From the NCBI GenBank assembly GCA_020634975.1, contig JACKAQ010000001.1:2294001-2358000 (forward strand): a stretch of DNA of 64,000 nucleotides, in the 5' to 3' direction. Positions 35,639 to 44,102 of this stretch are shown here, piece after piece. How positions within the stretch are numbered: position 1 is the stretch's first letter; every line of letters starts with the position of its first letter. Both the position numbers and the translations under genes were made by a program. A model generated the notes under the pieces. It saw only the letters and a list, made by a program, of their open reading frames with translations. It had not been told where the DNA came from and made no database searches. Source of the DNA: JACKAQ01 sp020634975 [NCBI: Calditrichia bacterium]. Its GTDB lineage: Bacteria > Calditrichota > Calditrichia > RBG-13-44-9.

Positions 35639-35926
35639 TTATTGCGGCTCGGGACGAAAAATAAGCAGCAGCACGCTCGTCAATATCCAGATCACAGCCA
35701 GAATTGCGTTGTATCGCGGCAATTTTTCCTGCGGCAGTTGAAATGCGCCAGCAATGGTCGCAAATGCGCCGATAAACGCACCGACCATTATGGCATTTAA
35801 CACCACAAACATGCCATCGATCGCCGGTGGATTTTCAAATAATTTTGAGCGAATGGCGCCGCCCAGCAATCCACCGGTTATCACACCTTGAACCACCAGC
35901 AAAATTTTCAGCAATATCGATTTCAT
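35639..35926 (-). CDS. Small membrane protein, unknown function
   Basis: A 95-residue protein with three predicted membrane helices (about 5-23, 41-62, 73-90), the glycine-rich VITGGLLGGAIRS after the first. GGAG lies ten bases before the ATG. It is not recognised as a named family and stands alone between convergent genes. Confidence 0.7.
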   Translation of the reverse strand: MKSILLKILLVVQGVITGGLLGGAIRSKLFENPPAIDGMFVVLNAIMVGAFIGAFATIAGAFQLPQEKLPRYNAILAVIWILTSVLLLIFRPEPQ

Positions 35927-36063
35927 CGCAAGTATCTCCGGTTTGAATTTTGTAATCTCAACAGGTTAACCATTTTGGTGCGAATAAGCAATGTCGCGAT
36001 TGGTGAAACGGTTGGTCAAATTGCCCCGGTAATTTTGGATGCAGGGGGTGTTTGATTGTTATG

Positions 36064-36094
36064 CAAAAAAACCGCCCGGAAAATTCCCGGGCGG
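36064..36094 (-). terminator. Terminator of the secreted metallophosphatase gene
   Basis: On the minus strand CCGCCCGG pairs with CCGGGCGG (36072-36079 and 36087-36094) and is followed by seven T. It lies 36 bp past the stop codon. Confidence 0.9.
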
Positions 36095-36129
36095 CTGAGG
36101 TTGTGCGTTGAGTAATGAACGGAAGAAGT

Positions 36130-37758
36130 TCATCGGGTGAGAGTCATTTTCCGGGTCTGGATTTCTTCGTTTGCCATCAGCCGGTAAAAATATACGCCGG
36201 AGGGCACCGAAGCGCCGCGCTGGTTGGTTGCATCCCAATTGATGGCGTAGCTGCCAGCTGTAAATTTATCGTTGACCAACGTTTTCACCAATCTGCCGGC
36301 AACATCCACAATTTCCAACCGGACATCAAATGTAGTGTTTGTTGCTGCCGGTAAATCGAATTGAATGGTGGTGTTCGGGTTAAACGGATTAGGAAAATTG
36401 GCATGCAGCGCGATGTTCTGCGGCAGTTGACCGTCGTCGTGAGAAATGCCCACAACGCCACTACCTTTTACCATCGTGAAATAATCCAGGCTGTTACCGG
36501 AATCATCCAGAAATGTGAGATCGAGCTGTGCGTTGTCGATATCCAAAACGACAGAGCCCAATTCTTTCAGTGAAACATGCATTGCCGGATGATCCAGATC
36601 GCCGCTGCTGGTTTTGCCGGAACTGCCGGCAACCACATACACTGCACCTTCGTGCGGCGCCTGTCCGAGCGTGGCTTTTTCGTATGCGCCGTCGTCATCA
36701 TTTTTGCCGTTGCCGCCATCGAGAATCATATCGTTGGTGAGCGATCCGGAATCGCCGTAATGGCTATCCAGTAAAAAGGAGCGTTCATACGAGTGGCTAT
36801 GCCCGGAAATCACCAGATCCACACCGCTGCCTTCGAGAATCGGCAGTGCATTTTCGCGCATTTCGATCAGCTGATCTTCATCGTCAGAATCGTGGCTGCC
36901 TTTGGTGTAAGGCGGGTGGTGCCAATAGGCAATGGTCCAGTCCTGTTCATTTTGTGCCAAATCCTGGGTCAGCCATTGCAGCATTTCCCCGTTGCTGGAC
37001 CGGTCGATATCGTGCGAATTGAGGCAAATAAAGTGAATATTGGCAAAATCGAACGAATAATATGCCTCTGTTCCGCTGGCTGCACCACCGGCTTCTGCGT
37101 TTCGCGGCAGTGTGAAAATATTGTAAAACACGCCGCTTTCGTTTTCGGAATCCGCACTTTTGCCATCGTGATTGCCAAACGCGGGCCACAAAACGGATTT
37201 GCTTAGCATCGTTGGGTAAATGTCGAACATGTTGTCCTGATATTCATCGTCTTGCCCGTCATCGTAGGCGTTATCGCCGACCATCACCCATAAATCTGTG
37301 TGAACATTGTCGGTGAAATCGAAATAGGCATCGCGCACATTTTTGGCATCCTGATTTCCAGTGCCGGAATCACCCAAAATCCACACCCGCGTTTTTTTCT
37401 TTGTGCCAACCGGCGGCGCAGTGACGAAAAAATAATTTGGATCGCTGATAACGCCATCTGTGCTGCTGCCCACGGCGTAAAAATATTGGGTTTGGGGATT
37501 TAGTCCGGATATGGTAACCACGTGCTCGTCCGTGTTGCCGGAAACATCCACCACCTGATCCAGATTTTGGACATCCGTCCCGTAGCGAACACGGCTGTCC
37601 GTTTCCGCATCGGTGCGCCAGCGAACCACGATGCTGTTTGGCGTGCCGACCTGCAAATACGGTCCGCGCGTCAAATTAACTTGCGAAAACCCCGGCGTTG
37701 ATGCACCGGTTAATGCCAATAAAATGGCGATAATTACGCTGCTAAAAAATCGTTTCAT
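36130..37758 (-). CDS. Secreted purple acid phosphatase-like metallophosphoesterase with sorting domain
   Basis: From ATG 37758 (GGAGG at correct spacing) 542 residues: signal peptide, a fibronectin-like N-domain of about 90 residues (RGPYLQVGTPNSIVVRWRT), a calcineurin-like domain with GDSG, GDNAYDDG, GNHD, YWHHPPYTKGSH and SGHSHSYER, which carry the Asp, Asn and His metal ligands, then a C-terminal domain beginning FPNPFNPNTTIQF and ending QTRKMTLTR. Likely an extracellular phosphomonoesterase exported by the same type IX-like route as the 23.1-24.3 kb protein. Confidence 0.92.
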   Translation of the reverse strand: MKRFFSSVIIAILLALTGASTPGFSQVNLTRGPYLQVGTPNSIVVRWRTDAETDSRVRYGTDVQNLDQVVDVSGNTDEHVVTISGLNPQTQYFYAVGSSTDGVISDPNYFFVTAPPVGTKKKTRVWILGDSGTGNQDAKNVRDAYFDFTDNVHTDLWVMVGDNAYDDGQDDEYQDNMFDIYPTMLSKSVLWPAFGNHDGKSADSENESGVFYNIFTLPRNAEAGGAASGTEAYYSFDFANIHFICLNSHDIDRSSNGEMLQWLTQDLAQNEQDWTIAYWHHPPYTKGSHDSDDEDQLIEMRENALPILEGSGVDLVISGHSHSYERSFLLDSHYGDSGSLTNDMILDGGNGKNDDDGAYEKATLGQAPHEGAVYVVAGSSGKTSSGDLDHPAMHVSLKELGSVVLDIDNAQLDLTFLDDSGNSLDYFTMVKGSGVVGISHDDGQLPQNIALHANFPNPFNPNTTIQFDLPAATNTTFDVRLEIVDVAGRLVKTLVNDKFTAGSYAINWDATNQRGASVPSGVYFYRLMANEEIQTRKMTLTR

Positions 37759-38009
37759 TAGTTTCCTCCACTGTTTATCCAACTCGATTTACAGTGGGGG
37801 ATTATTGTCAATGATTATGCCAAAACAGAAAAACCGCTTAGAAATATTGATAAAACGATTGATTTTTCAAGTTTCTAAATTGTTGATAATAAATGGTTTG
37901 AGAAAAATCAGGGTTGCGATGCAATGCAGCTATCGAAAACGGGGATTTGCAAACGGGTGCGTATAAATCGAATGGGCAACTGTGAATAAATTGCGCGAAA
38001 AATGAAACT

Positions 38010-39191
38010 TTATCCGCCGGAAGTCGCATCTTCGGCTTCGGCGCAGGGCGGCGTATCGTCGTCGAGTTGATTGAGATAATCCGGCGGCAGCGCCACTTTT
38101 TGGGGATCGCCGCTTTTGCCGCGTGGCTCGCGAACTGATGCCAGCGGATACGGCTCGTTGCGCTCTTTTTCGTTGACAATCGATGTCATTTCCGAAAGGG
38201 TGGTCACGCGTACCAACCGACTGCGCAAATCTGGTTCGCCGGAAAAACCTTTTACATACCAGCTGCAAAATTTGCGGAACATGGGAATCGCGGTGCGTTC
38301 TTCAAAAAAATCGCAGAGCAATTCGGCGTGGCGCAGCATGATTTGCAGCGCTTCGCCGAGATGCGGCGGTTGCTGCGGCTCGCGACCGTTGAACACATCC
38401 GCGAGATCCCGGAACAGCCACGGACGCCCGAGGCAGCCGCGCCCGACCACTACGCCATCGCAGCCGGTTTGGCGCATCATCCGCAGCGCGTCGAACGATT
38501 CCCAAATATCGCCGTTGCCAAAAACGGGGATGGTTGTCACCGCGTTTTTCAACTCGGCGATGGCTTCCCAGCGGGCTTCGCCGGAATACAGTTGCGCGGC
38601 GGTTCGGGCGTGCAGGGCAACGGCGGCGCAGCCTTCGCCTTCGGCAATTTTTCCGGTGGCGATGTGCGTCGGATATTCGTCACTCACGCCGATACGAAAT
38701 TTGATGGTCACGGGAATGCTGCCGGCGTTTTGCACCGCCGCGCGGATGATGTTTCGCAGCAAATTCGGTTTCAGCGGGATGGCCGCGCCGCCGCCTTTCC
38801 GGGTCACTTTGCGCACCGGGCAGCCAAAATTCAGGTCGATGTGATCCACGCGCTCCTCGTTCACCAGCAATTTTACGGCTTCGCCGGTGAAATACGGGTC
38901 TGTGCCATATAACTGGATGCTCCGGGGCGTTTCGTCCGGGGCGAATGTCGCCTGTTTCAGCGCGTACCATTCGCGGGTTGCCAGAAACCGCGACGTAACC
39001 ATTTCGCTGACATACAGCCCTGCGCCGAACTCCCGGCAAAGCCTGCGGAAGGGCGCGTTGGTCACGCCGGCCATCGGGGCGAGCACCACTGGCGGCCATA
39101 CCTGAAAATCGCCGATGGTCACCGGGCGGAATTCGTCCGGCTTCGCCAACGGCACGTTTTTATTTATTTCACTGCGGAAAATTGGGTTCAT
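38010..39191 (-). CDS. dusB: tRNA-dihydrouridine synthase
   Basis: A 393-residue Dus-family FMN enzyme: VVLAPMAGVTNAPFRRLCREFGA, DLNFGCPVRKVTRKGGGAA with the catalytic cysteine, VTIKFRIGV, VALHARTAAQLYSG, and PVFGNGDIWES. It reduces specific uridines in the tRNA D-loop. It resembles DusB most, but extends about 60 residues past the usual end with a charged tail. No ribosome site is obvious. The following dprA gene lies beyond a palindromic repeat. Confidence 0.92.
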   Translation of the reverse strand: MNPIFRSEINKNVPLAKPDEFRPVTIGDFQVWPPVVLAPMAGVTNAPFRRLCREFGAGLYVSEMVTSRFLATREWYALKQATFAPDETPRSIQLYGTDPYFTGEAVKLLVNEERVDHIDLNFGCPVRKVTRKGGGAAIPLKPNLLRNIIRAAVQNAGSIPVTIKFRIGVSDEYPTHIATGKIAEGEGCAAVALHARTAAQLYSGEARWEAIAELKNAVTTIPVFGNGDIWESFDALRMMRQTGCDGVVVGRGCLGRPWLFRDLADVFNGREPQQPPHLGEALQIMLRHAELLCDFFEERTAIPMFRKFCSWYVKGFSGEPDLRSRLVRVTTLSEMTSIVNEKERNEPYPLASVREPRGKSGDPQKVALPPDYLNQLDDDTPPCAEAEDATSGG

Positions 39192-39234
39192 AAATTAATA
39201 ATAAACTAATAAATAGCTGCTCTAATAGTTTGAG

Positions 39235-39296
39235 ATTCCGGGACAAGCCCGGAATGACATTTTCGGTAAAACGGTCATTCCTGCGAAGGCAGGAAT
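39235..39296. repeat. Two palindromic repeat units between dusB and dprA
   Basis: ATTCCGGG-acaag-CCCGGAAT (39235-39255) and ATTCCTGC-gaag-GCAGGAAT (39277-39296) are perfect hairpins separated by 21 bp. The second matches a degenerate unit at 18604-18626, so this is a dispersed family. An open frame running through the repeats (39169-39435, minus) is not a gene. Confidence 0.85.
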
Positions 39297-39308
39297 CTTC
39301 AAGAAAAA

Positions 39309-40406
39309 TCACAACCGGATAAACATTTTCCCGGAAAGCTGTTTCACCAGTCCGGTTAATTCCAGCCGGAGCAATTGCCCGAGCAGCACCGCCGGCGATT
39401 GATCCAGCTCCAGCACCAGTTGATCGATGTGGCACGGCTCGTTGGACAGCCGGATGAGCAGCGATTTATCCGCATCGCTCAGATCGGGTGGCAGCGGCTT
39501 TTCCTGCATTTCTCGCGCAACCAGTTTTGGGGCAATTTCTTCGAGAATGTCGTCCAGATCCAGCACGAGTTTTGCGCCCTGCTGAATGAGCCGGTTCGGC
39601 CCGATGCTGCGCTGGCTGATGATCGATCCGGGCACCGCGAACACTTCGCGATTTTGTTCCAGCGCGAAATTCGCGGTGATGAGCGCGCCGCTTTTTGCAC
39701 CCGCTTCCACCACCAAAATGCCCAGGCACATACCGCTGATAATCCGGTTCCGGCGCGGAAAATTGACTGCATCCGGTTTTGCGCCGATGAAATATTCGGA
39801 TAAAATGGCGCCGTTTTGCTGAATTTGTTCGTGCAGCCGCCGGTTTTCCGGGGGATAAATGACATCCACGCCGCAGCCGAGAACGGCAAATGTTCTGCCG
39901 CCGCGTTGGATGGCGGTTGTGTGGGCAATGGTATCGATGCCGCGTGCCAATCCGCTCACCACGTCGATGCCTTTTTCAGCGAGTCCGGCGGTCAGTTTTT
40001 CGGTGACGGTTCGCCCGTATTGGGTGGGCATCCGCGTGCCGACAATGCCAATCATCGGCGACCAGATTTCCGGCAATTCGCCGAGATAAAACAGCACTAC
40101 CGGCGGCGCAGCGGTTTTTTTCAGCAATGCCGGGAATTGTTCATCCCAGATGGTAACGCAGCGGGCGTGCTCTTTTTCCAACTGGGTCAACTGCTGATCA
40201 ACCAGCCGTTCGTCACCGCCGGATTTGAGCAGTTGCGCCGTTTTCGTATCGATGCCGTCGATGCGGGTGAGTTGCTTCAGCGGCGTGCGAAATACGTCGT
40301 CTGCCGAATTGAAAATAGAAAATATCTGCCGCACTTTTCCGCCACCGATGCCGGGAATGGAAAGCAGCAACAGAATATCGCGAATATTGGGTTTCTGTTT
40401 GGGCAT
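39309..40406 (-). CDS. dprA: DNA-processing protein DprA
   Basis: A 365-residue DprA: an N-terminal helix-hairpin-helix part (SIPGIGGGKVRQIF, DGIDTKTAQLL), the Rossmann-like core (GIVGTRMPTQYGRTVTEKL, GLARGIDTIAHTTAIQRGGRTFAVLGCGVDVIYP, RNRIISGMCLGILVVEAGAKSGALITANFALEQNREVFAVPGSI) and a winged-helix C-terminus. It loads RecA on incoming single-stranded DNA during transformation. With comF at 18 kb it hints at natural competence, although DprA is also widespread in non-competent bacteria. Confidence 0.96.
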   Translation of the reverse strand: MPKQKPNIRDILLLLSIPGIGGGKVRQIFSIFNSADDVFRTPLKQLTRIDGIDTKTAQLLKSGGDERLVDQQLTQLEKEHARCVTIWDEQFPALLKKTAAPPVVLFYLGELPEIWSPMIGIVGTRMPTQYGRTVTEKLTAGLAEKGIDVVSGLARGIDTIAHTTAIQRGGRTFAVLGCGVDVIYPPENRRLHEQIQQNGAILSEYFIGAKPDAVNFPRRNRIISGMCLGILVVEAGAKSGALITANFALEQNREVFAVPGSIISQRSIGPNRLIQQGAKLVLDLDDILEEIAPKLVAREMQEKPLPPDLSDADKSLLIRLSNEPCHIDQLVLELDQSPAVLLGQLLRLELTGLVKQLSGKMFIRL

Positions 40407-40496
40407 GAGATTTTGCGGAACGCAGTTTCGCGCTCCGTGTCAACAATAAAAATTTATATGGTAGGTTCGCAACATTGCGAACCGGATTTTCACACT

Positions 40497-41498
40497 TTAT
40501 TCGGGAATTTCAACACTTTCCAACTGCTGCCAAATGTGGTGTTTCAGCGCTTCCAGCCCGTCGCGGGAAACGGCGGAAATCGCCAAAACCGGATACGGCA
40601 ATTTGTTTTCCAATTCTTTCAGCCAGTCGGTTTCCTGCCAGATATCCTGTTTGGTGAGCACCACGCTGGCGGGTTTTTCCACCAGTTGCGGCGAATGCTT
40701 TTTCAATTCGCTGCGCAAGGTGTTGAATGTCTCCATCGGATCTTCCACTTCTGGATCTTCGGGATCGATCAGATAGAGGATGATCCGGTTGCGCTCGATG
40801 TGCCGTAAAAACTGCAGTCCCAACCCTTTTCCCTCGTGCGCGCCTTCAATGAGCCCGGGAATATCTGCCATCACAAAGCTTTGATAATCCATATACTTAA
40901 CGATGCCCAGATTTGGCTCCAGCGTGGTAAACGGGTATCCGGCAATTTTCGGCCGAGCGGCAGAAACATTGGCCAGCAAAGTGGATTTTCCGGCGTTGGG
41001 CTTGCCAACCAAACCCACATCGGCAATGAGTTTCAATTCCAGAATAATGTCCAGCTCTTCGCCGGATTCGCCAACTTCCCATTCGCGCGGTGCGCGATGT
41101 GTCGATGTGACAAACCGGGCGTTGCCGCGACCGCCGTTGCCGCCTTTCGCGATGACAATTTTGCTGCCGGGTTCGGTTAAATCCGCCAGAACTTCGTTGG
41201 TTTCGGCATCGCGAACCACCGTTCCGCAGGGCACCTGCAAGGTGATATCCTCACCTTTGCGGCCGTGTTTGTTGGAACCCATGCCGTGTTGCCCGCGCGG
41301 TGCGTTGTATCGGGAATGGTATTTATAATCGACCAGCGTGTGCAATTGCGGGTTCACTTCCAGAAAAATGCTGCCGCCGCGACCACCGTCGCCGCCATCG
41401 GGACCACCCTTTGGCACAAATTTTTCCCGGCGGAAACTGGTGCATCCGCTGCCACCCTGACCGGCCTGTACGTGTATTTGAACGAAATCTAAAAACAT
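40497..41498 (-). CDS. obg: Obg family GTPase
   Basis: A 333-residue Obg: glycine-rich Obg fold (residues 1-158: QAGQGGSGCTSFRREKFVPKGGPDGGDGGRGG) and a GTPase domain with G1 GKPNAGKSTL, G3 DIPGLIEGA, and G4 TKQD. It lacks the extra C-terminal OCT domain of some members. It assists late assembly of the large ribosomal subunit. An imperfect hairpin at about 40463-40483 follows its stop. Confidence 0.97.
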   Translation of the reverse strand: MFLDFVQIHVQAGQGGSGCTSFRREKFVPKGGPDGGDGGRGGSIFLEVNPQLHTLVDYKYHSRYNAPRGQHGMGSNKHGRKGEDITLQVPCGTVVRDAETNEVLADLTEPGSKIVIAKGGNGGRGNARFVTSTHRAPREWEVGESGEELDIILELKLIADVGLVGKPNAGKSTLLANVSAARPKIAGYPFTTLEPNLGIVKYMDYQSFVMADIPGLIEGAHEGKGLGLQFLRHIERNRIILYLIDPEDPEVEDPMETFNTLRSELKKHSPQLVEKPASVVLTKQDIWQETDWLKELENKLPYPVLAISAVSRDGLEALKHHIWQQLESVEIPE

Positions 41499-41533
41499 CG
41501 TTAAAGTTATTAATAAATTATTGAAAAAGCTAT

Positions 41534-41562
41534 AAAAAACGCCGGATGATAATCACCCGGCG
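41534..41562 (-). terminator. Terminator of cspA
   Basis: On the minus strand CGCCGGGTGAT pairs with ATCATCCGGCG around a short loop (41540-41562) and is followed by six T. It lies about 35 bp past the cspA stop. Confidence 0.88.
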
Positions 41563-41597
41563 AAAATGGTAGGCAAGTTGATTGGGCAGGTGAGACC

Positions 41598-41813
41598 TCA
41601 GGTTACAACAATTACATCATTCGCCTGATTGCCGTTATTGCCTTCTGCCAGCGTAAATTCGACATCCTGTCCTTCTTGCAGTGTCCGGAATCCTTCTCCG
41701 CGTATCATTGTATAATGCACAAAAATGTCGCCGTTAACACTGTCGTGTTGGATAAAACCAAATCCTTTTGTCGTATTGAACCACTTAACTTTGCCGGTAA
41801 GTCTTTCCTGCAC
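41598..41813 (-). CDS. cspA: Cold-shock domain protein
   Basis: From GTG 41813 (AAGGAGG eight bases upstream) a 71-residue cold-shock domain with RNP1 KGFGFIQ and RNP2 DIFVHY. It binds single-stranded RNA and DNA. The longer frame to 41909 only reads back into the 5' leader. Promoter and a leader of about 150 nt, with a hairpin at its 5' end, are visible upstream, a layout common to cold-inducible csp genes. Confidence 0.94.
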   Translation of the reverse strand: MQERLTGKVKWFNTTKGFGFIQHDSVNGDIFVHYTMIRGEGFRTLQEGQDVEFTLAEGNNGNQANDVIVVT

Positions 41814-41935
41814 AGCGTGTTCCTCCTTATGGATAATAATACAATTGGTGAAACAATATGCTCCGGAAAGTAACAGCCGCTCCGGATTTTTCAATAGCGA
41901 TAATTTCATTTGGTATTGTACAATAGCGAATCTGG

Positions 41936-41964
41936 TCTAATAACGTTCAATGAGCGTTATTAGA
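41936..41964 (-). promoter_or_regulatory. Hairpin at the 5' end of the cspA mRNA leader
   Basis: On the minus strand TCTAATAACG pairs with CGTTATTAGA (10-bp perfect stem, 9-base loop). It falls at or just after the predicted transcription start, about 125-150 nt before the GTG. It may stabilise the transcript, as 5' stem-loops do. Confidence 0.55.
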
Positions 41965-41967
41965 ACG

Positions 41968-41996
41968 AAGATAATTAAGAATCATAATTTTGTCAA
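41968..41996 (-). promoter_or_regulatory. Sigma-70-type promoter of cspA
   Basis: On the minus strand TTGACA, a 17-bp spacer, then TATCTT. The elements and spacing are identical to those in front of the CBS-domain gene at 7414-7442. Confidence 0.7.
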
Positions 41997-42144
41997 GACT
42001 TGAACCGGTTTTTTGCCGGAAATGTTTTCTTTCAGGTTTCGGTAGTGCATAGTTTTAGACCGTTTTACTGCTTTTGCCAGGGCATTAGTTTTTGGATAAT
42101 GCACGGTTTGATTGTAAATTCATAAAAAATGATGAGGATGATGG

Positions 42145-44091
42145 TTGAAAACCACCCTGCGAACCAAATTTATCGTGTTTTCTACTGTGCTGATCGCCGG
42201 GATAATGATCAGTTTTACCTATTTTTTTACCTACCGCGAATTGGCTGAAAAACGGGCATCGGTTCAGTCCCAAATTCAGCGAATTGCCCAAAACATTGCC
42301 ACAACCCAACTGCTCGACCGTCAAAACTGGAGCGTTTACCAAAACTACATTTCGCAATTGATGGCGGTGAATGCAGACATCGTTTACATTGCCATTTATG
42401 ACGACCGGAACACATTGCGTGCCCACGCGCTGAACGACGAATTGCTGGCGCTGGAAATGCCGGTGCAGAGCCGCCGTATCGAAGCGGAAATTATCCGCCG
42501 GTTGGAAAGCGGCGGTATCGCTGCAGAAAGCCGCGAAGATATGCGCACCGAACGGGTGAATATCATGATCGGCGACCGCGTTTTGGGCAGCGTGCACATT
42601 GGTTTTTCAGTGATCGATATCAATCGCGATTTGCGCAACGGCATTTTGATGAACGCCATTTTGGGCGGCATTTTCATTTTGGCTGCGGCTGCGGTGGCCT
42701 GGCTGATCAGCCAGCGGCTCACCCGTCCGCTGGAACGCCTCAACCGTGCGATGTTGGCCATCAACGATGGGCGGATTCCCGCCAAAGTGACGCCGCAAAC
42801 CCACGATGAAATTGCAGAGCTGGCGCATTCTTTCAACCAAATGGTGGATGGGCTGAGCGAGCGCGAAATCATCGAAAATTTGGGAAATGAGCTCGGCGCA
42901 TCGTTTCAATTTGACCGGCTGGCGGTGCTCATTCGCGATCGGTTGAGCAGTGCAATTGGTGCGGCGAACGCGCGATTGTATATCAAAGATCGCCACAACG
43001 CTGCATTTTTCCGGGAAATGACCGCACGCTCCGGCGATACGGAATCCTTTCCGCCGCTCTCTCCGGATGCAGAAACGCTCCATTTTCTCACCCAAAACCG
43101 GGAAGGATTTATGATCAAATCCGCTCCGGGATTCGTTTTGAAATCGCTGCGTCACGAACATCGCCGGGAAGATGGACTGGTGATGCCGATGACCGTAAAA
43201 GATGAGCTGTTCGGGATGCTTTTTTTTGAACTGCCGCCCGATCAGCCGTTTTACAGCAAACGGCAAATCCATTTTGCGGCAACGCTGGCCAGCCAGGCGG
43301 CGCTCGCGCTGGAAAACGCTTTGCTTTACGAAGATTTGCGCGAACAGGAACGCATGAAACGCGAGCTGGAAATTGCCCGCGAAGTTCAGCGCAAGCTGCT
43401 GCCCGCCAAAATGCCGCAACTCAACGGATTTTCGATCGACGGCGTGTGCGTATCCGCAACGGAAGTTGGCGGCGATTATTTCGACTTTTTTTATCTCCCG
43501 GACGGAAAAATCGGCATTGCTATTGCCGATGTGAGCGGACACGGTGCATCCGCATCGTTTTACATGGCGGAAATAAAAGGGATGATGCTGCAACTCACCA
43601 AAACGCATCACTCGCCGCGCAAATTGCTGGTGGAGCTAAACGAACAGTTGTTTCACAACACCGATCGCCACATTTTTGTGACGATGACCTACGGCATTCT
43701 CGATCCGAAAACGCGCCAGTTCACCTTTGCCCGCGCCGGTCACAGCCCCACATTGCAGGTTCGCGACGATGGCGACAGCTACTTTTTCACGCCCGGCGGC
43801 ATTGGTTTGGGACTGGATCGCGGCAGTATTTTCAATAAATATCTGGAAGAATGCGAGATTGCATTGAAACACGGCGATCTGATTGTGCTGTATACCGACG
43901 GCATCACCGAAGCGATGAATACCGAAAACGAGATGTTTGGCGATGACCGGCTGCAACGCATTTTTGACGATAACCATCGGGCATCGCTGGCGGAAACCCG
44001 CGATTTGATTTTGCAATCCGTGCAGCAATATTCAACCGGCGAAAATCAGCAGGATGATATGACGTTGGTGCTCGTTTACTGCAATGCGTAA
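42145..44091 (+). CDS. Membrane-bound HAMP-GAF-PP2C (SpoIIE/RsbU-type) serine phosphatase
   Basis: A 648-residue protein from TTG 42145 (GAGG seven bases upstream). Order: membrane helix (about 11-30), a periplasmic sensor region to about 170, a second helix (about 173-193), HAMP (TRPLERLNRAM, residues 195-250), GAF (about 255-395), a short coil (REQERMKRELEIAREVQRKLLP), then a SpoIIE phosphatase domain with GGDYFDFFYL, IADVSGHGASASF, DGITEAMN and DDMTLVLV holding the Asp metal ligands. Such enzymes dephosphorylate anti-anti-sigma factors. None is encoded here. The next gene, a histidine kinase, begins 11 bp after the stop and is surely co-transcribed. Confidence 0.93.
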   Translation: MKTTLRTKFIVFSTVLIAGIMISFTYFFTYRELAEKRASVQSQIQRIAQNIATTQLLDRQNWSVYQNYISQLMAVNADIVYIAIYDDRNTLRAHALNDELLALEMPVQSRRIEAEIIRRLESGGIAAESREDMRTERVNIMIGDRVLGSVHIGFSVIDINRDLRNGILMNAILGGIFILAAAAVAWLISQRLTRPLERLNRAMLAINDGRIPAKVTPQTHDEIAELAHSFNQMVDGLSEREIIENLGNELGASFQFDRLAVLIRDRLSSAIGAANARLYIKDRHNAAFFREMTARSGDTESFPPLSPDAETLHFLTQNREGFMIKSAPGFVLKSLRHEHRREDGLVMPMTVKDELFGMLFFELPPDQPFYSKRQIHFAATLASQAALALENALLYEDLREQERMKRELEIAREVQRKLLPAKMPQLNGFSIDGVCVSATEVGGDYFDFFYLPDGKIGIAIADVSGHGASASFYMAEIKGMMLQLTKTHHSPRKLLVELNEQLFHNTDRHIFVTMTYGILDPKTRQFTFARAGHSPTLQVRDDGDSYFFTPGGIGLGLDRGSIFNKYLEECEIALKHGDLIVLYTDGITEAMNTENEMFGDDRLQRIFDDNHRASLAETRDLILQSVQQYSTGENQQDDMTLVLVYCNA

Positions 44092-44102
44092 TTTGTTTCA
44101 CC

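Noticed and set aside
39169-39435. 88-codon minus-strand open frame between dusB and dprA
   Set aside because: It runs through two palindromic repeats and overlaps both flanking genes in another frame.
41814-41909. N-terminal extension of the cold-shock protein
   Set aside because: AAGGAGG directly before GTG 41813 and the start of the cold-shock domain show the upstream codons are untranslated leader.
42607-43611. 334-codon minus-strand open frame opposite the SpoIIE-type phosphatase
   Set aside because: It is antisense to a clear multi-domain protein, has no recognisable domain or ribosome site, and arises from codon bias of the real gene. The same applies to long antisense frames at 44214-44918 and 45120-45686.
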